Shown here piece by piece: positions 52,105 to 60,207 of a stretch of DNA of 64,000 nucleotides. Source of the DNA: DASVTU01 sp036387415 (GTDB taxonomy: Bacteria; Acidobacteriota; Blastocatellia; Pyrinomonadales; Pyrinomonadaceae); the NCBI GenBank assembly GCA_036387415.1, contig DASVTU010000039.1, positions 558,001 through 622,000 on the forward strand, in the 5' to 3' direction. Made by a program: the position numbers and the translations under genes. The notes beneath the pieces are model-generated. The model saw only the letters and a program-made list of their open reading frames with translations. It was not told where the DNA came from and did no database searches. Position 1 is the stretch's first letter; every line of letters starts with the position of its first letter.

Positions 52105-52183
52105 ATTAAAAGTGAAAAATGAAAAAAGGGAGAAGCGCGAAACGCTTCAGCCCCCTTTTTCCTTTTTCATTTTACCTTTTTAA
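52105..52183. repeat. A/T-rich inverted repeat (AAAAATGAAAA / TTTTTCATTTT)
   Basis: The left side 'attaaaagtgaaaaatgaaa' then 'aaaggg' and the right side 'cccctttttcctttttcatt' then 'ttacctttttaat' are near complements, enclosing 'agaagcgcgaaacgcttc'. It lies between the oxidase subunit IV stop and the acyltransferase start. The minus-strand exit runs into A/T-rich sequence, so it may end the long respiratory operon. Confidence 0.65.
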
Positions 52184-52190
52184 TCTCTTT

Positions 52191-52490
52191 TTATCTGCTG
52201 TAGTTGAACATGCCGCGACTCATGTAGTCGCTGAGGGTGAGGACAATCATGATGCCGAGCCAGAAGAATCCGGCGGCGACGACGAGCATCGTCAGGCGCG
52301 AGCCGTAGCGGACGTGCATGAAGAAAAGGATGACGAGCATCGCTTTGGTGACGGCGATGGTCATGGCGATGATGTCGTTGAGTGCGCCGCCGAAGTTGAT
52401 GTTGGCGGCAATGACGGTCAGCGCCGTTCCGACCATCAGTGCGCCGAAGACCAGAAAGTAAATTTTTCTTGAGACGATATGTTCAGACAT
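52191..52490 (-). CDS. ctaF: Cytochrome c oxidase subunit IV family protein
   Basis: 99 residues with three transmembrane helices: 'IYFLVFGALMVGTALTVIAA', 'DIIAMTIAVTKAMLVILFFM' and 'LVVAAGFFWLGIMIVLTLSD'. 'TKAMLVILFFMHVRYGSRL' is the conserved core of prokaryotic COX4-type subunits. It stabilises the oxidase in the inner membrane. AGAGGACG precedes the ATG. Last gene of the respiratory operon, 12 bases after subunit III. Confidence 0.92.
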   Translation of the reverse strand: MSEHIVSRKIYFLVFGALMVGTALTVIAANINFGGALNDIIAMTIAVTKAMLVILFFMHVRYGSRLTMLVVAAGFFWLGIMIVLTLSDYMSRGMFNYSR

Positions 52491-52502
52491 TTTTCTCGTC
52501 CT

Positions 52503-53222
52503 CTAGTGTGCGCCGTAGTGCGCGCCGAGCAAGTAGAGCAGCGGAAACAGGAAAATCCAAACGATGTCAACGAAGTGCCAGTAGAGACCAAACAATTCGA
52601 CGGGCGCGTGATACTCCGGCGAATAACGTCCACGCCAAGCGGCGTACATAATCGGCAGCAGGATGGCGATGCCGATAATCATGTGGAGCGCATGGAGTCC
52701 CGTCATGGCGAAGTAAATCCAGTAAAACATCTGAACTTTTTCCTGCGCCATTCCTTCAGGCAGATGTCCTTCCCAGTGAAACATGCCGCGCACGGGAATC
52801 AAGTGGTGCACGTACTTGTCGTAGTATTCAAACGCCTTGACGCCGAGAAAGACGAGGCCGAGCAGCGCGGTCAACGCCATGAAGAAGACCTGCGTGCGAC
52901 GCGTGCGTCCGACCTGCGTCGCCCAGACGGCGAGCGCCATCGTCAGACTACTGCAAATCAAGACGACCGTATTGAACGCGCCGAGTTTCCAGTTGAGATG
53001 GTTGCTGCCGATGGCGAAGGCCACCGGATTAAGCGTCCGGTAGATGAGGTAGGCCATGAACAGCGCGCCGAAGAACATCACTTCCTGAATCAGAAAGACC
53101 CACATGCCGAGGCTTCCGGCCTCGCGCTGCTGTTCGAGATTATCGAAATGGTGCGCCAGCGCCGAATGCGCCGAATGGTCGTGCGCCAGTTCATCTGCGG
53201 TGGCGGTGTGTTGCGCTGCCAA
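52503..53222 (-). CDS. ctaE: Cytochrome c oxidase subunit III
   Basis: 239 residues, five to seven transmembrane helices. 'LGMWVFLIQEVMFFGALFMA' carries the family's membrane Glu, 'WEGHLPEGMAQEKVQMFYWI' precedes 'YFAMTGLHALHMIIGIAILL' with the conserved HALHM motif, and 'VELFGLYWHFVDIVWIFLFP' is the classical C-terminal motif. It supports proton uptake and stability of subunit I. The start is TTG: AAGGAG lies eight bases upstream, inside the end of ctaD, and no ATG fits. Three bases separate it from the ctaD stop, so coupling is strong. Confidence 0.95.
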   Translation of the reverse strand: MAAQHTATADELAHDHSAHSALAHHFDNLEQQREAGSLGMWVFLIQEVMFFGALFMAYLIYRTLNPVAFAIGSNHLNWKLGAFNTVVLICSSLTMALAVWATQVGRTRRTQVFFMALTALLGLVFLGVKAFEYYDKYVHHLIPVRGMFHWEGHLPEGMAQEKVQMFYWIYFAMTGLHALHMIIGIAILLPIMYAAWRGRYSPEYHAPVELFGLYWHFVDIVWIFLFPLLYLLGAHYGAH

Positions 53223-53225
53223 ACT

Positions 53226-54980
53226 TCACTCTCCTTGTCTTCCCGGTTTAGTGTCACCCATGCCGTGTGCGCCGTGCGCGGGTTGTACAGATTCCTTGTC
53301 GTCTTCGCCCGGCATGCCGACGACCTTCATCTCCTCAATCGGCCTGAACTCGTAAGCCTCCCACGTGACGACGGGCGTCTTGAGGAAATTCTCCGTGGGC
53401 GGTGGGCTGGCCGTGCGCCATTCGAGACCCGTCCCCGGCCACGGGTTCGCCGGAGCGAAACGCCCGTAGCGCATCGACCAGAAGAAATAGACGACCGGAA
53501 TCAACAACCCGAATCCGAGAATCGACGCTCCCGCCGTTGACATCACATGCAGCACTTGCCACACGGGCGCATCGCCCGGATAGGCGTGATAGCGTCGCGG
53601 CATGCCCATGTAGCCGACGAGAAACTGCGGAAAAAACGTCAGGTTGAATCCGACAAAAATGACGAGCGCGGCAAAACGCGCCCAACCCTCCGGATACATG
53701 CGTCCAGTTATCTTCGGCCACCAGAAATGCAAGCCGCCGAGATAGCCCATCAGCGTCCCGCCTACCATGACGTAGTGAAAGTGTGCGACGACGAAGTAAG
53801 TGTCGTGGACGTGAACGTCCAAGCCGAGCGCGGCGAGAAAGAGTCCGGTCATGCCGCCGATGAGAAAGAGGCCGATGAAGGCCATCGCGTAGAGCATCGG
53901 CGTGTCGTAGGAGATGGAACCCTTGTACATCGTCGCCGTCCAGTTAAAGACTTTGACCGCACTGGGTATCGCCACCGCGTAACTGATAAGCGAGAAAATC
54001 ATTCCGGCATAGACCGACTGGCTCGACGTGAACATGTGGTGTCCCCAGACGAGAAAGCCGAAGACCGCAATCGCCACACTCGCAAACGCCACGAACGAAT
54101 AACCGAAAATATTCTTCCGCGAAAAGGTGGCGACGAGTTCCGAGATAACGCCCATCGACGGCAGAATCATGATGTAGACCGCCGGATGCGAGTAGAACCA
54201 GAAAAGATGTTGAAAGAGAACGGGGTCGCCGCCGAGTTGCGGGTCGAAGATGCCGATGTGTGCGAGGCGTTCGAGCGCGACGAGCAGGATAGTGATGGCG
54301 ATAACGGGCGTGCCGAGAATAAAGATGAGGCTCGTCGCGTAGTGCGACCAGATAAAGAGCGGCAGGCGAAACCACGTCATGCCGGGCGCGCGCATCGTGT
54401 GAATCGTGACGATGAAATTCAAGCCCGTCAGGATGGACGAAAAGCCGTTGATGAAGATTCCGATTCCGGCGGCAACGACGTAGGTGTTTGAGAAGGTTGT
54501 CGAGTAAGGCGTGTAAAACGTCCAGCCCGTATCGACGCCGCCGCTCAGTAGCGCCCAGAACGTGACGATGCCGCCCGCCATGTAGAGATACCAACTCAGG
54601 AGATTGAGACGCGGAAAGGCGAGGTCTTTCGCGCCAATCATAATCGGAACCAAGAAGTTGCCGAGCACGGCGGGGATGGCCGGAATCAAGAAGAAGAAGA
54701 CCATCAAGATGCCGTGATGCGTGAACAGCTTGTTATAGGTCTGCGACTGAACGAGGTCGCCTGCGGGCGTCATCAGTTCGACGCGAATGGCGATGGCGTA
54801 CGCGCCGCCCAAGAGGAAGAAGAACGAGACGGTTGCGAGATAGAGCAGCGCGATGCGCTTGTGGTCAACCGTCAAGAGCCACGACTTGATGCCGTAGTCG
54901 GCGTTGAGATAGTTCGTATGCGGATGCCTCACCCGCCATTCATCGACCCGCGTTTCCGGTGTCGCTACAAATGTGCTCAT
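53226..54980 (-). CDS. ctaD: Cytochrome c oxidase subunit I, A2 type
   Basis: 584 residues, twelve core helices, the catalytic subunit that reduces oxygen to water at haem a3-CuB. 'THHGILMVFFFLIPAIPAVL' holds a low-spin haem ligand, 'FWFYSHPAVYIMILPSMGVI' the CuB His and cross-linked Tyr, 'WGHHMFTSSQSVYAGMIFSL' the two further CuB ligands, and 'VVAHFHYVMVGGTLMGYLGG' the remaining haem ligands. The YSHPAV sequence lacks the helix-VI Glu of A1 enzymes and marks an A2-type oxidase. A short hydrophilic tail follows. Encoded after subunit II and before III. Confidence 0.97.
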   Translation of the reverse strand: MSTFVATPETRVDEWRVRHPHTNYLNADYGIKSWLLTVDHKRIALLYLATVSFFFLLGGAYAIAIRVELMTPAGDLVQSQTYNKLFTHHGILMVFFFLIPAIPAVLGNFLVPIMIGAKDLAFPRLNLLSWYLYMAGGIVTFWALLSGGVDTGWTFYTPYSTTFSNTYVVAAGIGIFINGFSSILTGLNFIVTIHTMRAPGMTWFRLPLFIWSHYATSLIFILGTPVIAITILLVALERLAHIGIFDPQLGGDPVLFQHLFWFYSHPAVYIMILPSMGVISELVATFSRKNIFGYSFVAFASVAIAVFGFLVWGHHMFTSSQSVYAGMIFSLISYAVAIPSAVKVFNWTATMYKGSISYDTPMLYAMAFIGLFLIGGMTGLFLAALGLDVHVHDTYFVVAHFHYVMVGGTLMGYLGGLHFWWPKITGRMYPEGWARFAALVIFVGFNLTFFPQFLVGYMGMPRRYHAYPGDAPVWQVLHVMSTAGASILGFGLLIPVVYFFWSMRYGRFAPANPWPGTGLEWRTASPPPTENFLKTPVVTWEAYEFRPIEEMKVVGMPGEDDKESVQPAHGAHGMGDTKPGRQGE

Positions 54981-55069
54981 AATTGCCTTATCCTAAATAC
55001 TGCTGCACTGTTGCTGTAAAATATTAACTGACTAACTGTTGCCCTCGCCGCCTCTGCTCGCATCGACGC

Positions 55070-56239
55070 TCACGGCCTCTGCCCCGACGACGGCGACTGC
55101 GTCTGTCCGCCTCCGATCAACCCTTCGGGCTGTGAACGCGTCGAACCGGGCGAAGTGGAACGCGGCGCGCTCATGCCGCCCTGTCCGCCGCGCGGCGGCG
55201 TTGCGCCTATCGGGTTGGAGCGTTGCTGGTCGGGCGAGATGCCTGTGGTCGTGGTCGAGCCTTCGCGCTCGGTCGCTGCGCCGCCCGTCGTGCTCGCCGG
55301 CTCTGTGCCGAGCGAACGGATGTAAGAGATGAGATAGAGCAACTGCTCCTCGCTGACCTGTCCTTGATAGGTCGGCATAATCTGCTGGAATCCGGCGACC
55401 GTCTTGGCGCGCGGGTTGATGATGGATTCGCGTATGTAAGACTCGTCGGCGACGACGGATGAACCGTCTGCGAGTTGCACCTGCTTGCCGAAGACGCCCG
55501 TGAGCACGGGGCCCCGCCCCTGTGTGTCGGCGCGATGGCAAGTGGCGCAGCCGAGGTCTTGGAAAACCTTCTGCCCCTGCGAGGCGGGCGACTCCGACGC
55601 CCCGCCCGACAGCCACGCCTGATACTCCGTCGGCTCCATCACGACAATCCAACCGCCCATGCCGGAATGGTTCGTGCCGCAATACTCCGTGCAGAACAGA
55701 TAGTAACGACCCGGTTTGGTCGCCTCGAACCACGCATAAGTATAACGACCCGGCACCACGTCCGACTTGATGCGAAAGGCCGGAACGTAAAAACTGTGAA
55801 TCACGTCTTCGGTCGTCATCGTCATCTTGACACGACTGCCGACGGGCACGTGCAATTCGTTAATCTCGCGCTGGCCTTCCTGATGCTGAAACTTCCACAT
55901 CCACTGTTTGCCGACGACGTAGATTTCAATCGCGTCTTCGTTCAAAGGGCGATAAAGTTTGAAGTAGACGCTTGCGCCCCAGGCGAAGATGGTCATGGCG
56001 ATGCCGAGCGGAATAATCGTCCAGAGCATCTCAAGTTTGAGCGAACCGGCGTTGGGGCGCGGCACTTCGGCGTCGTTGCGACGGCGATATTTAACGGCGA
56101 AATAGACGATGAGCGCCGTGATGAGCGTCGAGAAGAAGATGGTGATGGCGACCAGATACAGATAGAGCGCGTCCACCTCTCCCGCGACCGTGGAAGCCTG
56201 TTCAGGCGAAAATGGCACCCATGCTTGGAATGACTGCAT
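55070..56239 (-). CDS. ctaC: Cytochrome c oxidase subunit II with fused cytochrome c (caa3 type)
   Basis: 389 residues. Two helices (about 25-48, 72-92) anchor a cupredoxin domain with the CuA site: His148, then 'FCTEYCGTNHSGMGGWIVVM' giving Cys183, Cys187, His191 and Met194, and 'GKQWMWKFQHQ' with the Trp of electron entry. A cytochrome c domain follows (about 215-312) with haem motif CATCH at 231-235 and Met in 'QQIMPTYQGQVSEEQLLYLI'. A tail of about 75 residues rich in Ser, Thr, Gly, Pro and Gln ends the protein, which is unusual. It accepts electrons and passes them to subunit I. Confidence 0.96.
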   Translation of the reverse strand: MQSFQAWVPFSPEQASTVAGEVDALYLYLVAITIFFSTLITALIVYFAVKYRRRNDAEVPRPNAGSLKLEMLWTIIPLGIAMTIFAWGASVYFKLYRPLNEDAIEIYVVGKQWMWKFQHQEGQREINELHVPVGSRVKMTMTTEDVIHSFYVPAFRIKSDVVPGRYTYAWFEATKPGRYYLFCTEYCGTNHSGMGGWIVVMEPTEYQAWLSGGASESPASQGQKVFQDLGCATCHRADTQGRGPVLTGVFGKQVQLADGSSVVADESYIRESIINPRAKTVAGFQQIMPTYQGQVSEEQLLYLISYIRSLGTEPASTTGGAATEREGSTTTTGISPDQQRSNPIGATPPRGGQGGMSAPRSTSPGSTRSQPEGLIGGGQTQSPSSGQRP

Positions 56240-56243
56240 ACGC

Positions 56244-57230
56244 TTAGGCCGTTCCTCCTACTCTCACACTCTCATCCCATTTCTTCTCGCCATCGACGCC
56301 GCCACCACCACCGCCGCCCTCGCCGTCGTGCCGCCGACGCAGGATGAGCACCAACGCAACGAGCGCGATGACCGTGATGACGCCCGCGACGCGCATGAAG
56401 TTCATGATGACGGGGCCGTATTTTCCGGTCGTCGGGTCGTAGTGATAGCAGTACAAAATCAACTTATCGACGGGCGAACCGATTTTGCCGCTCGACGCCT
56501 CGACGAGCGCGAGCCGCACTTCCTTCGGCGCATACTCGATGCCGTAGAAGTAGTGCGACAGACGCCCCTGCGGCGTCACGACCATCAGCGCGCTCGCGTG
56601 TGCGAACTGTTGCGACGCCTCATCCCACTTGTATTGAAACCCGACCGCTTCGGTCAGACGTTTGATATTCGTCTCGTCGCCCGTCAGGAAATGCCAGCCC
56701 GCGTCCGCGCCCGCGCGCCCGTAACGTTTGATGTAGGTCGCCTTCTTGGCCGCCGCTATTGCTGGCGTCTCGCGCGCATCGAAGCTCACCGTGACGGCTT
56801 CAAATTCGCGTCCGGCGTTGAACGACAGGACATCCATCATCCCGACCTGCCCGTTCAAAATTTGATTGCACAGCATCGGGCATTCGTAATAGACGAGCGA
56901 CAGGACGACGGGCTTCCCCGCCTTGAAATATTCTCCGAGTTGCACGTTGCGCCCCGTCTCGTCGCGCAGAGTGATGTCGAGCGGCACTTGTTCGTTCAAG
57001 CGTTGCTCAATCCCGACCTGCTTCAAGACCTCCGGGGTCCCGCCCTGCGGCAACGCGCTCTCTGGCGGTCGCCCGTACTGCGCGGAGACACTAAGCGGTA
57101 AGCAGTAAGCGGTAAGCAGTAGGCATACGACGACCAACCGACGAATCGAGGCCGCCGACTGCCGTGTTCCGTGTTTTCTATTTTCTCTCTGCTTTCTGCT
57201 CACTGCTCTCTGCTCACTTTCGTACTTCAT
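56244..57230 (-). CDS. SCO1/SenC family copper chaperone
   Basis: 328 residues. It helps assemble the CuA centre of subunit II, encoded next in the operon. The thioredoxin-like domain has the copper motif 'VLSLVYYECPMLCNQILNGQ' (Cys117, Cys121) and the later His in 'QQFAHASALMVVTPQGRLSH'. A C-terminal helix ('VAGVITVIALVALVLILRRR') adds a membrane anchor, and a Gly-rich tail follows. The N-terminus ('ASIRRLVVVCLLLTAYCLPL') is a signal peptide whose DNA is made of GCAGTAA/CTGCTCA heptamers. The ATG overlaps the stop of the gene before it as ATGA. Confidence 0.93.
   Translation of the reverse strand: MKYESEQRAVSRKQRENRKHGTRQSAASIRRLVVVCLLLTAYCLPLSVSAQYGRPPESALPQGGTPEVLKQVGIEQRLNEQVPLDITLRDETGRNVQLGEYFKAGKPVVLSLVYYECPMLCNQILNGQVGMMDVLSFNAGREFEAVTVSFDARETPAIAAAKKATYIKRYGRAGADAGWHFLTGDETNIKRLTEAVGFQYKWDEASQQFAHASALMVVTPQGRLSHYFYGIEYAPKEVRLALVEASSGKIGSPVDKLILYCYHYDPTTGKYGPVIMNFMRVAGVITVIALVALVLILRRRHDGEGGGGGGGVDGEKKWDESVRVGGTA
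57091..57217. repeat. GCAGTAA/CTGCTCA heptamers inside the SCO1 signal peptide region
   Basis: Tandem 'aagcggtaagcagtaagcgg' on one side and 'ctgctttctgctcactgctc' on the other code for the N-terminal 50 residues of the SCO protein. The two blocks are partly complementary. This is the same unit family as the 50.6 kb intergenic inverted repeat. Confidence 0.6.
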
Positions 57231-57877
57231 TGGTTCTTCTTTTCCGTCGTTTGCCCCGAACTCGACGCGGCGGGCATGGTTTCGACGTTGGCTTGCCCGC
57301 CCTGCTGCTGCGGCGTCTGCTGTGGCGACTGCGTTTGCGCTGGATTGGTCTGCGCGGCGGCTTGCTGTTGGATGAATCGCTCCTTCGCGTCTTTAATCGG
57401 GATGCGCACCGCGCCCGTGCCCTGGTCAGCCCAACCGTAGGTCGTTAATTGTTGCATCCATTTCTTTCGCGTCTCGATATACTCGGCCTGCGGAATCTTC
57501 AACTCCGGCGGCGCACCCGTTATCGACAAATCGACGAACTTGCCATTCTCATCGCGGACGCCGAAACCCGGCGCGAGTTGCAGGCGAGGCTCCGGCGGCA
57601 GACGCTCGTCGCCGCGTCGCGCGAGCGGCGAAGCCTGCGGCTCAATCGCCTTCTCACGATAGTCGAAATAGCGAAACAGTCCCCACACCAACGCCAACAC
57701 AATCAGCCCGAAGATGAACAATCCGACGACGAATTTCGCAATCGGCGCAACCGCCACGTCCGTATGTTCGTGCGCCACGTCGGGGTTCGTGATGTAGGAC
57801 ACGTCGGGCGTCAGGTGTATGTCGTCGCTCTGCTTCCTCGGCCCCCTGTGGTAAATCGTGTCGCTCTGCTTCTTCAT
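57227..57877 (-). CDS. Membrane protein of unknown function in the ACIII-oxidase operon
   Basis: 216 residues. The cytoplasmic N-terminus (about 1-45) is followed by one helix (about 50-72, 'FVVGLFIFGLIVLALVWGLF'). A periplasmic region follows with 'LPPEPRLQLAPGFGVRDENG' and 'YIETRKKWMQQLTTYGWADQ', then 'GTGAVRIPIKDAKERFIQQQ', a motif I recall from similar operons. The C-terminal 45 residues are Gln/Pro/Ser-rich. Position between actF and SCO1 suggests a role in assembly or in linking complex III to the oxidase. The ATG gives a hydrophilic start; the frame extends 12 codons further upstream. Confidence 0.75.
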   Translation of the reverse strand: MKKQSDTIYHRGPRKQSDDIHLTPDVSYITNPDVAHEHTDVAVAPIAKFVVGLFIFGLIVLALVWGLFRYFDYREKAIEPQASPLARRGDERLPPEPRLQLAPGFGVRDENGKFVDLSITGAPPELKIPQAEYIETRKKWMQQLTTYGWADQGTGAVRIPIKDAKERFIQQQAAAQTNPAQTQSPQQTPQQQGGQANVETMPAASSSGQTTEKKNQ

Positions 57878-58024
57878 AAAATCCTCGACTCCCAACCAAC
57901 AACCAACCGCCAACTCCTCACATTCCGCTTCACCCTCACAACGTCAATTCACTCAACTCAAACTCAATCCAAACGGCCTGACCCTTTCATCTTTTAACCC
58001 TCTCCCAATTCGCCCTTTCCCTCT

Positions 58025-59263
58025 CTAGTGATGCGTCGCCGGAGCGATGGCCTTGTCCAAGTCGGGCGCGTTGACGGGCAGGAGCGGCCTTCGCTTGAGT
58101 TGCGAGGCGAAGAACCAGAGCCAGATACCGCCAAGCCCGATGGTTGCGCCGAACATCGTCACAAAGTCGAGCGGACTGAAATGCGGGTCGCCGCCCTCCT
58201 GATGAATTGCGGGCGCGACCAGATAAATCAAATCCACGACGCGCATCACGATGACCACAATCGCCACGCTCACAAGTCTCCGCGAATTGCGTTTCAAATC
58301 GCGCGACAACAGCAACACGAACGGCAGTGCGAAATGAAGCACGACGAGCGCCAGCCCGACATACTCCCAACCGCCGCGCAGACGTCGCAAGTACCACGGA
58401 ATCTCCTCCGGCAGATTCGCCGACCAGATAATCAGGAATTGCGAGAAGGCGAAGTAGGCGTAAATCATCACGAAGGCGAGCAGCAGTTTTCCGTAGTCGT
58501 GAAAATGCGACGGCTGAAAAACATTCGACATCGGCTCGCTTCGCGCCAGATACGCCGCGACGAGAATGACGAACGCAAACGCGCTCAAGCCCCAACCCGC
58601 CATCAGCAGCAGCCCGAAGATGGTGGAAAACCAGTGCGGTTCCAGCGACATCACCCAATCGACGGCGGCAAACGTCACCGTGAAACCAAAAAGCAATATC
58701 CCCGGCCCGCTCAGGTTCTGCATGCGTCGCCTGATGCGCGGGTCGCCCGTATGGTCTTGTTGCAGCGACCACTTGTTGAGAAAGTAGGCCAACGCGCCCC
58801 ACACGACGAAGTAGAAAACATATCGCGCGATGAAAAACGGGGCGTTCAAATAAATCGACTTCTCCTGCAAAATCTTATCGCGCGCCACCACGTCGTGGTC
58901 AGACCATTCGTAGAGCGCCTGCGCGTGCCCATCGTGCACGGGATGCACAAAGAGCGAGATGATAATCGGCAGAAAGGCGATGGCGAGCAACGGCAGCGTC
59001 CGCGTCGCCGCCTCGAAGATGCGACGGATGACGAGTCCCCACGCGCCGCCCGACAAGTGATGCAGCATCATGATGGCGAGGCTGCCGACGGCGATGCCGC
59101 ACCAGAAAACAAAAGCCACCAAATACGAGCGGAAGAACTGCACTACGCCGCCGAAGAAGCAGAGCGCGGCGGTCAACAGCAGCACGACGATGCCGACGAC
59201 GAGCGCCCGTTGACGGAAGCGGTCAATCGCAGGCGGAACTGTGTACGTTGCGGCATCCATCAT
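58025..59263 (-). CDS. actF: Alternative complex III subunit ActF
   Basis: 412 residues with about ten transmembrane helices. 'ALVVGIVVLLLTAALCFFGG' begins the membrane part. 'LVAFVFWCGIAVGSLAIMML' and 'HHLSGGAWGLVIRRIFEAAT' are characteristic of the quinol-side membrane subunit, and later helices include 'TYLVRPFF'-free stretches such as 'LLAFVMIYAYFAFSQFLIIW'. ActF and ActC form the membrane core that helps build the quinol site and proton paths of the quinol:cytochrome c/oxidase reductase. The start codon overlaps the actE stop by one base, so translation is coupled. Confidence 0.9.
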   Translation of the reverse strand: MMDAATYTVPPAIDRFRQRALVVGIVVLLLTAALCFFGGVVQFFRSYLVAFVFWCGIAVGSLAIMMLHHLSGGAWGLVIRRIFEAATRTLPLLAIAFLPIIISLFVHPVHDGHAQALYEWSDHDVVARDKILQEKSIYLNAPFFIARYVFYFVVWGALAYFLNKWSLQQDHTGDPRIRRRMQNLSGPGILLFGFTVTFAAVDWVMSLEPHWFSTIFGLLLMAGWGLSAFAFVILVAAYLARSEPMSNVFQPSHFHDYGKLLLAFVMIYAYFAFSQFLIIWSANLPEEIPWYLRRLRGGWEYVGLALVVLHFALPFVLLLSRDLKRNSRRLVSVAIVVIVMRVVDLIYLVAPAIHQEGGDPHFSPLDFVTMFGATIGLGGIWLWFFASQLKRRPLLPVNAPDLDKAIAPATHH

Positions 59264-60207
59264 CAGTGCTCTGTCCCTCCATGTTGCTCTCCGGTCGCCC
59301 CTGCGCCCGTGGCGGGCGTCTGTCCGTTGCTTCTCAGACGGTTCTGCTCCGCCGCCGGAATGTCTTCAACACGACCGCGCCGCGTCAGTTGCAGCGCGCG
59401 GACGTAGGCGATGATGCGCCAACGGTCTTCCGACGGAATCATGTCGGCATAGGAAGGCATCGCGCCCCAACCGTTGCTTATCACGTCGAAGATGTGCGAC
59501 GCGCTGGCCATGCCCGGCTGCAACTGTTCGCTATGAAACGACGGCGGTTGCCGGAAGCCGCGCTTCACAATCATGCCGTCGCCGTCGCCCGTCATGCCAT
59601 GACACATCGCGCAGTAAATATTGAAACGTTCTTCGCCGCGCGCCATCACTTCCGCCGTGATGGGGAACGGAAAAACGTCTGCGCCGCCCGTCGCGCTCGA
59701 TGCGCCCGGAATGCCGCCCGCCACATTGCCGCGCACGTTGACATCGCCCGTCGCCTGCCCGCCGCCGCTTGCACCCGTCTGGACGTTGGCCGCACCCGCG
59801 CCCACGCCGCCCGTCGCCGTGCCCATCTGCGCGCCCGCATCCACCAACATGCCGACTCCGTTATTGCCGCCGGTCGTTGCTGCTGCGCCGCTGCCCGTCG
59901 TGTTGCCGCCCGACTGTTGTTGTGCGCCGCCCGTCTTGCCCGTGTAGAGATAAGCATTGGCATCGCGATACTGCGCGCCGCGCGGCACCGTCCCCTCGAC
60001 GAGCGGGCGCGACGCCTGACCGTCAGCGTAGAAACGGCTCGGCTCGTAATACTCGTAGCGCGGCTGGTCTTGCATATCCATCCGGCAGCCGAAAGATAGT
60101 AAGCCGAGAGCAGCGAGCAGCAAGCAGTAAAGAGCGGTCTTGCCACGCTGCTTAAACTGCTCACGGCTCATTGCTTTCTGCTCACCAATTTTCTTAGTGC
60201 TCGACAT
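59263..60207 (-). CDS. actE: Alternative complex III cytochrome c subunit ActE
   Basis: 314 residues, probable lipoprotein (lipobox LLSFGC, Cys41). 'DMQDQPRYEYYEPSRFYADG' and 'ASRPLVEGTVPRG' are typical of ActE. The haem motif is CAMCH at 199-203 in 'GEERFNIYCAMCHGMTGDGD', and the distal Met is in 'ISNGWGAMPSYADMIPSEDR'. It carries electrons from the Fe-S/haem subunits towards the oxidase. A Gly/Ala/Thr-rich segment of about 85 residues (92-176) is inserted before the cytochrome domain, where relatives have a short link. The start overlaps actD by 14 bases; an ATG at 60171 is an alternative that avoids overlap. Confidence 0.92.
   Translation of the reverse strand: MSSTKKIGEQKAMSREQFKQRGKTALYCLLLAALGLLSFGCRMDMQDQPRYEYYEPSRFYADGQASRPLVEGTVPRGAQYRDANAYLYTGKTGGAQQQSGGNTTGSGAAATTGGNNGVGMLVDAGAQMGTATGGVGAGAANVQTGASGGGQATGDVNVRGNVAGGIPGASSATGGADVFPFPITAEVMARGEERFNIYCAMCHGMTGDGDGMIVKRGFRQPPSFHSEQLQPGMASASHIFDVISNGWGAMPSYADMIPSEDRWRIIAYVRALQLTRRGRVEDIPAAEQNRLRSNGQTPATGAGATGEQHGGTEH
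60096..60186. repeat. GCAGCAA/CTGCTCA heptamers in the actE signal region
   Basis: 'gagcagcgagcagcaagcag' on one side and 'ctgcttaaactgctcacggc' then 'tcattgctttctgctcacc' on the other encode residues about 5-40 of ActE. The two blocks are near complements of each other. Confidence 0.55.

Noticed and set aside
58028..59407. 459-residue plus-strand frame
   Set aside because: Antisense to actF; His/Arg-rich product with no membrane segments or motifs.
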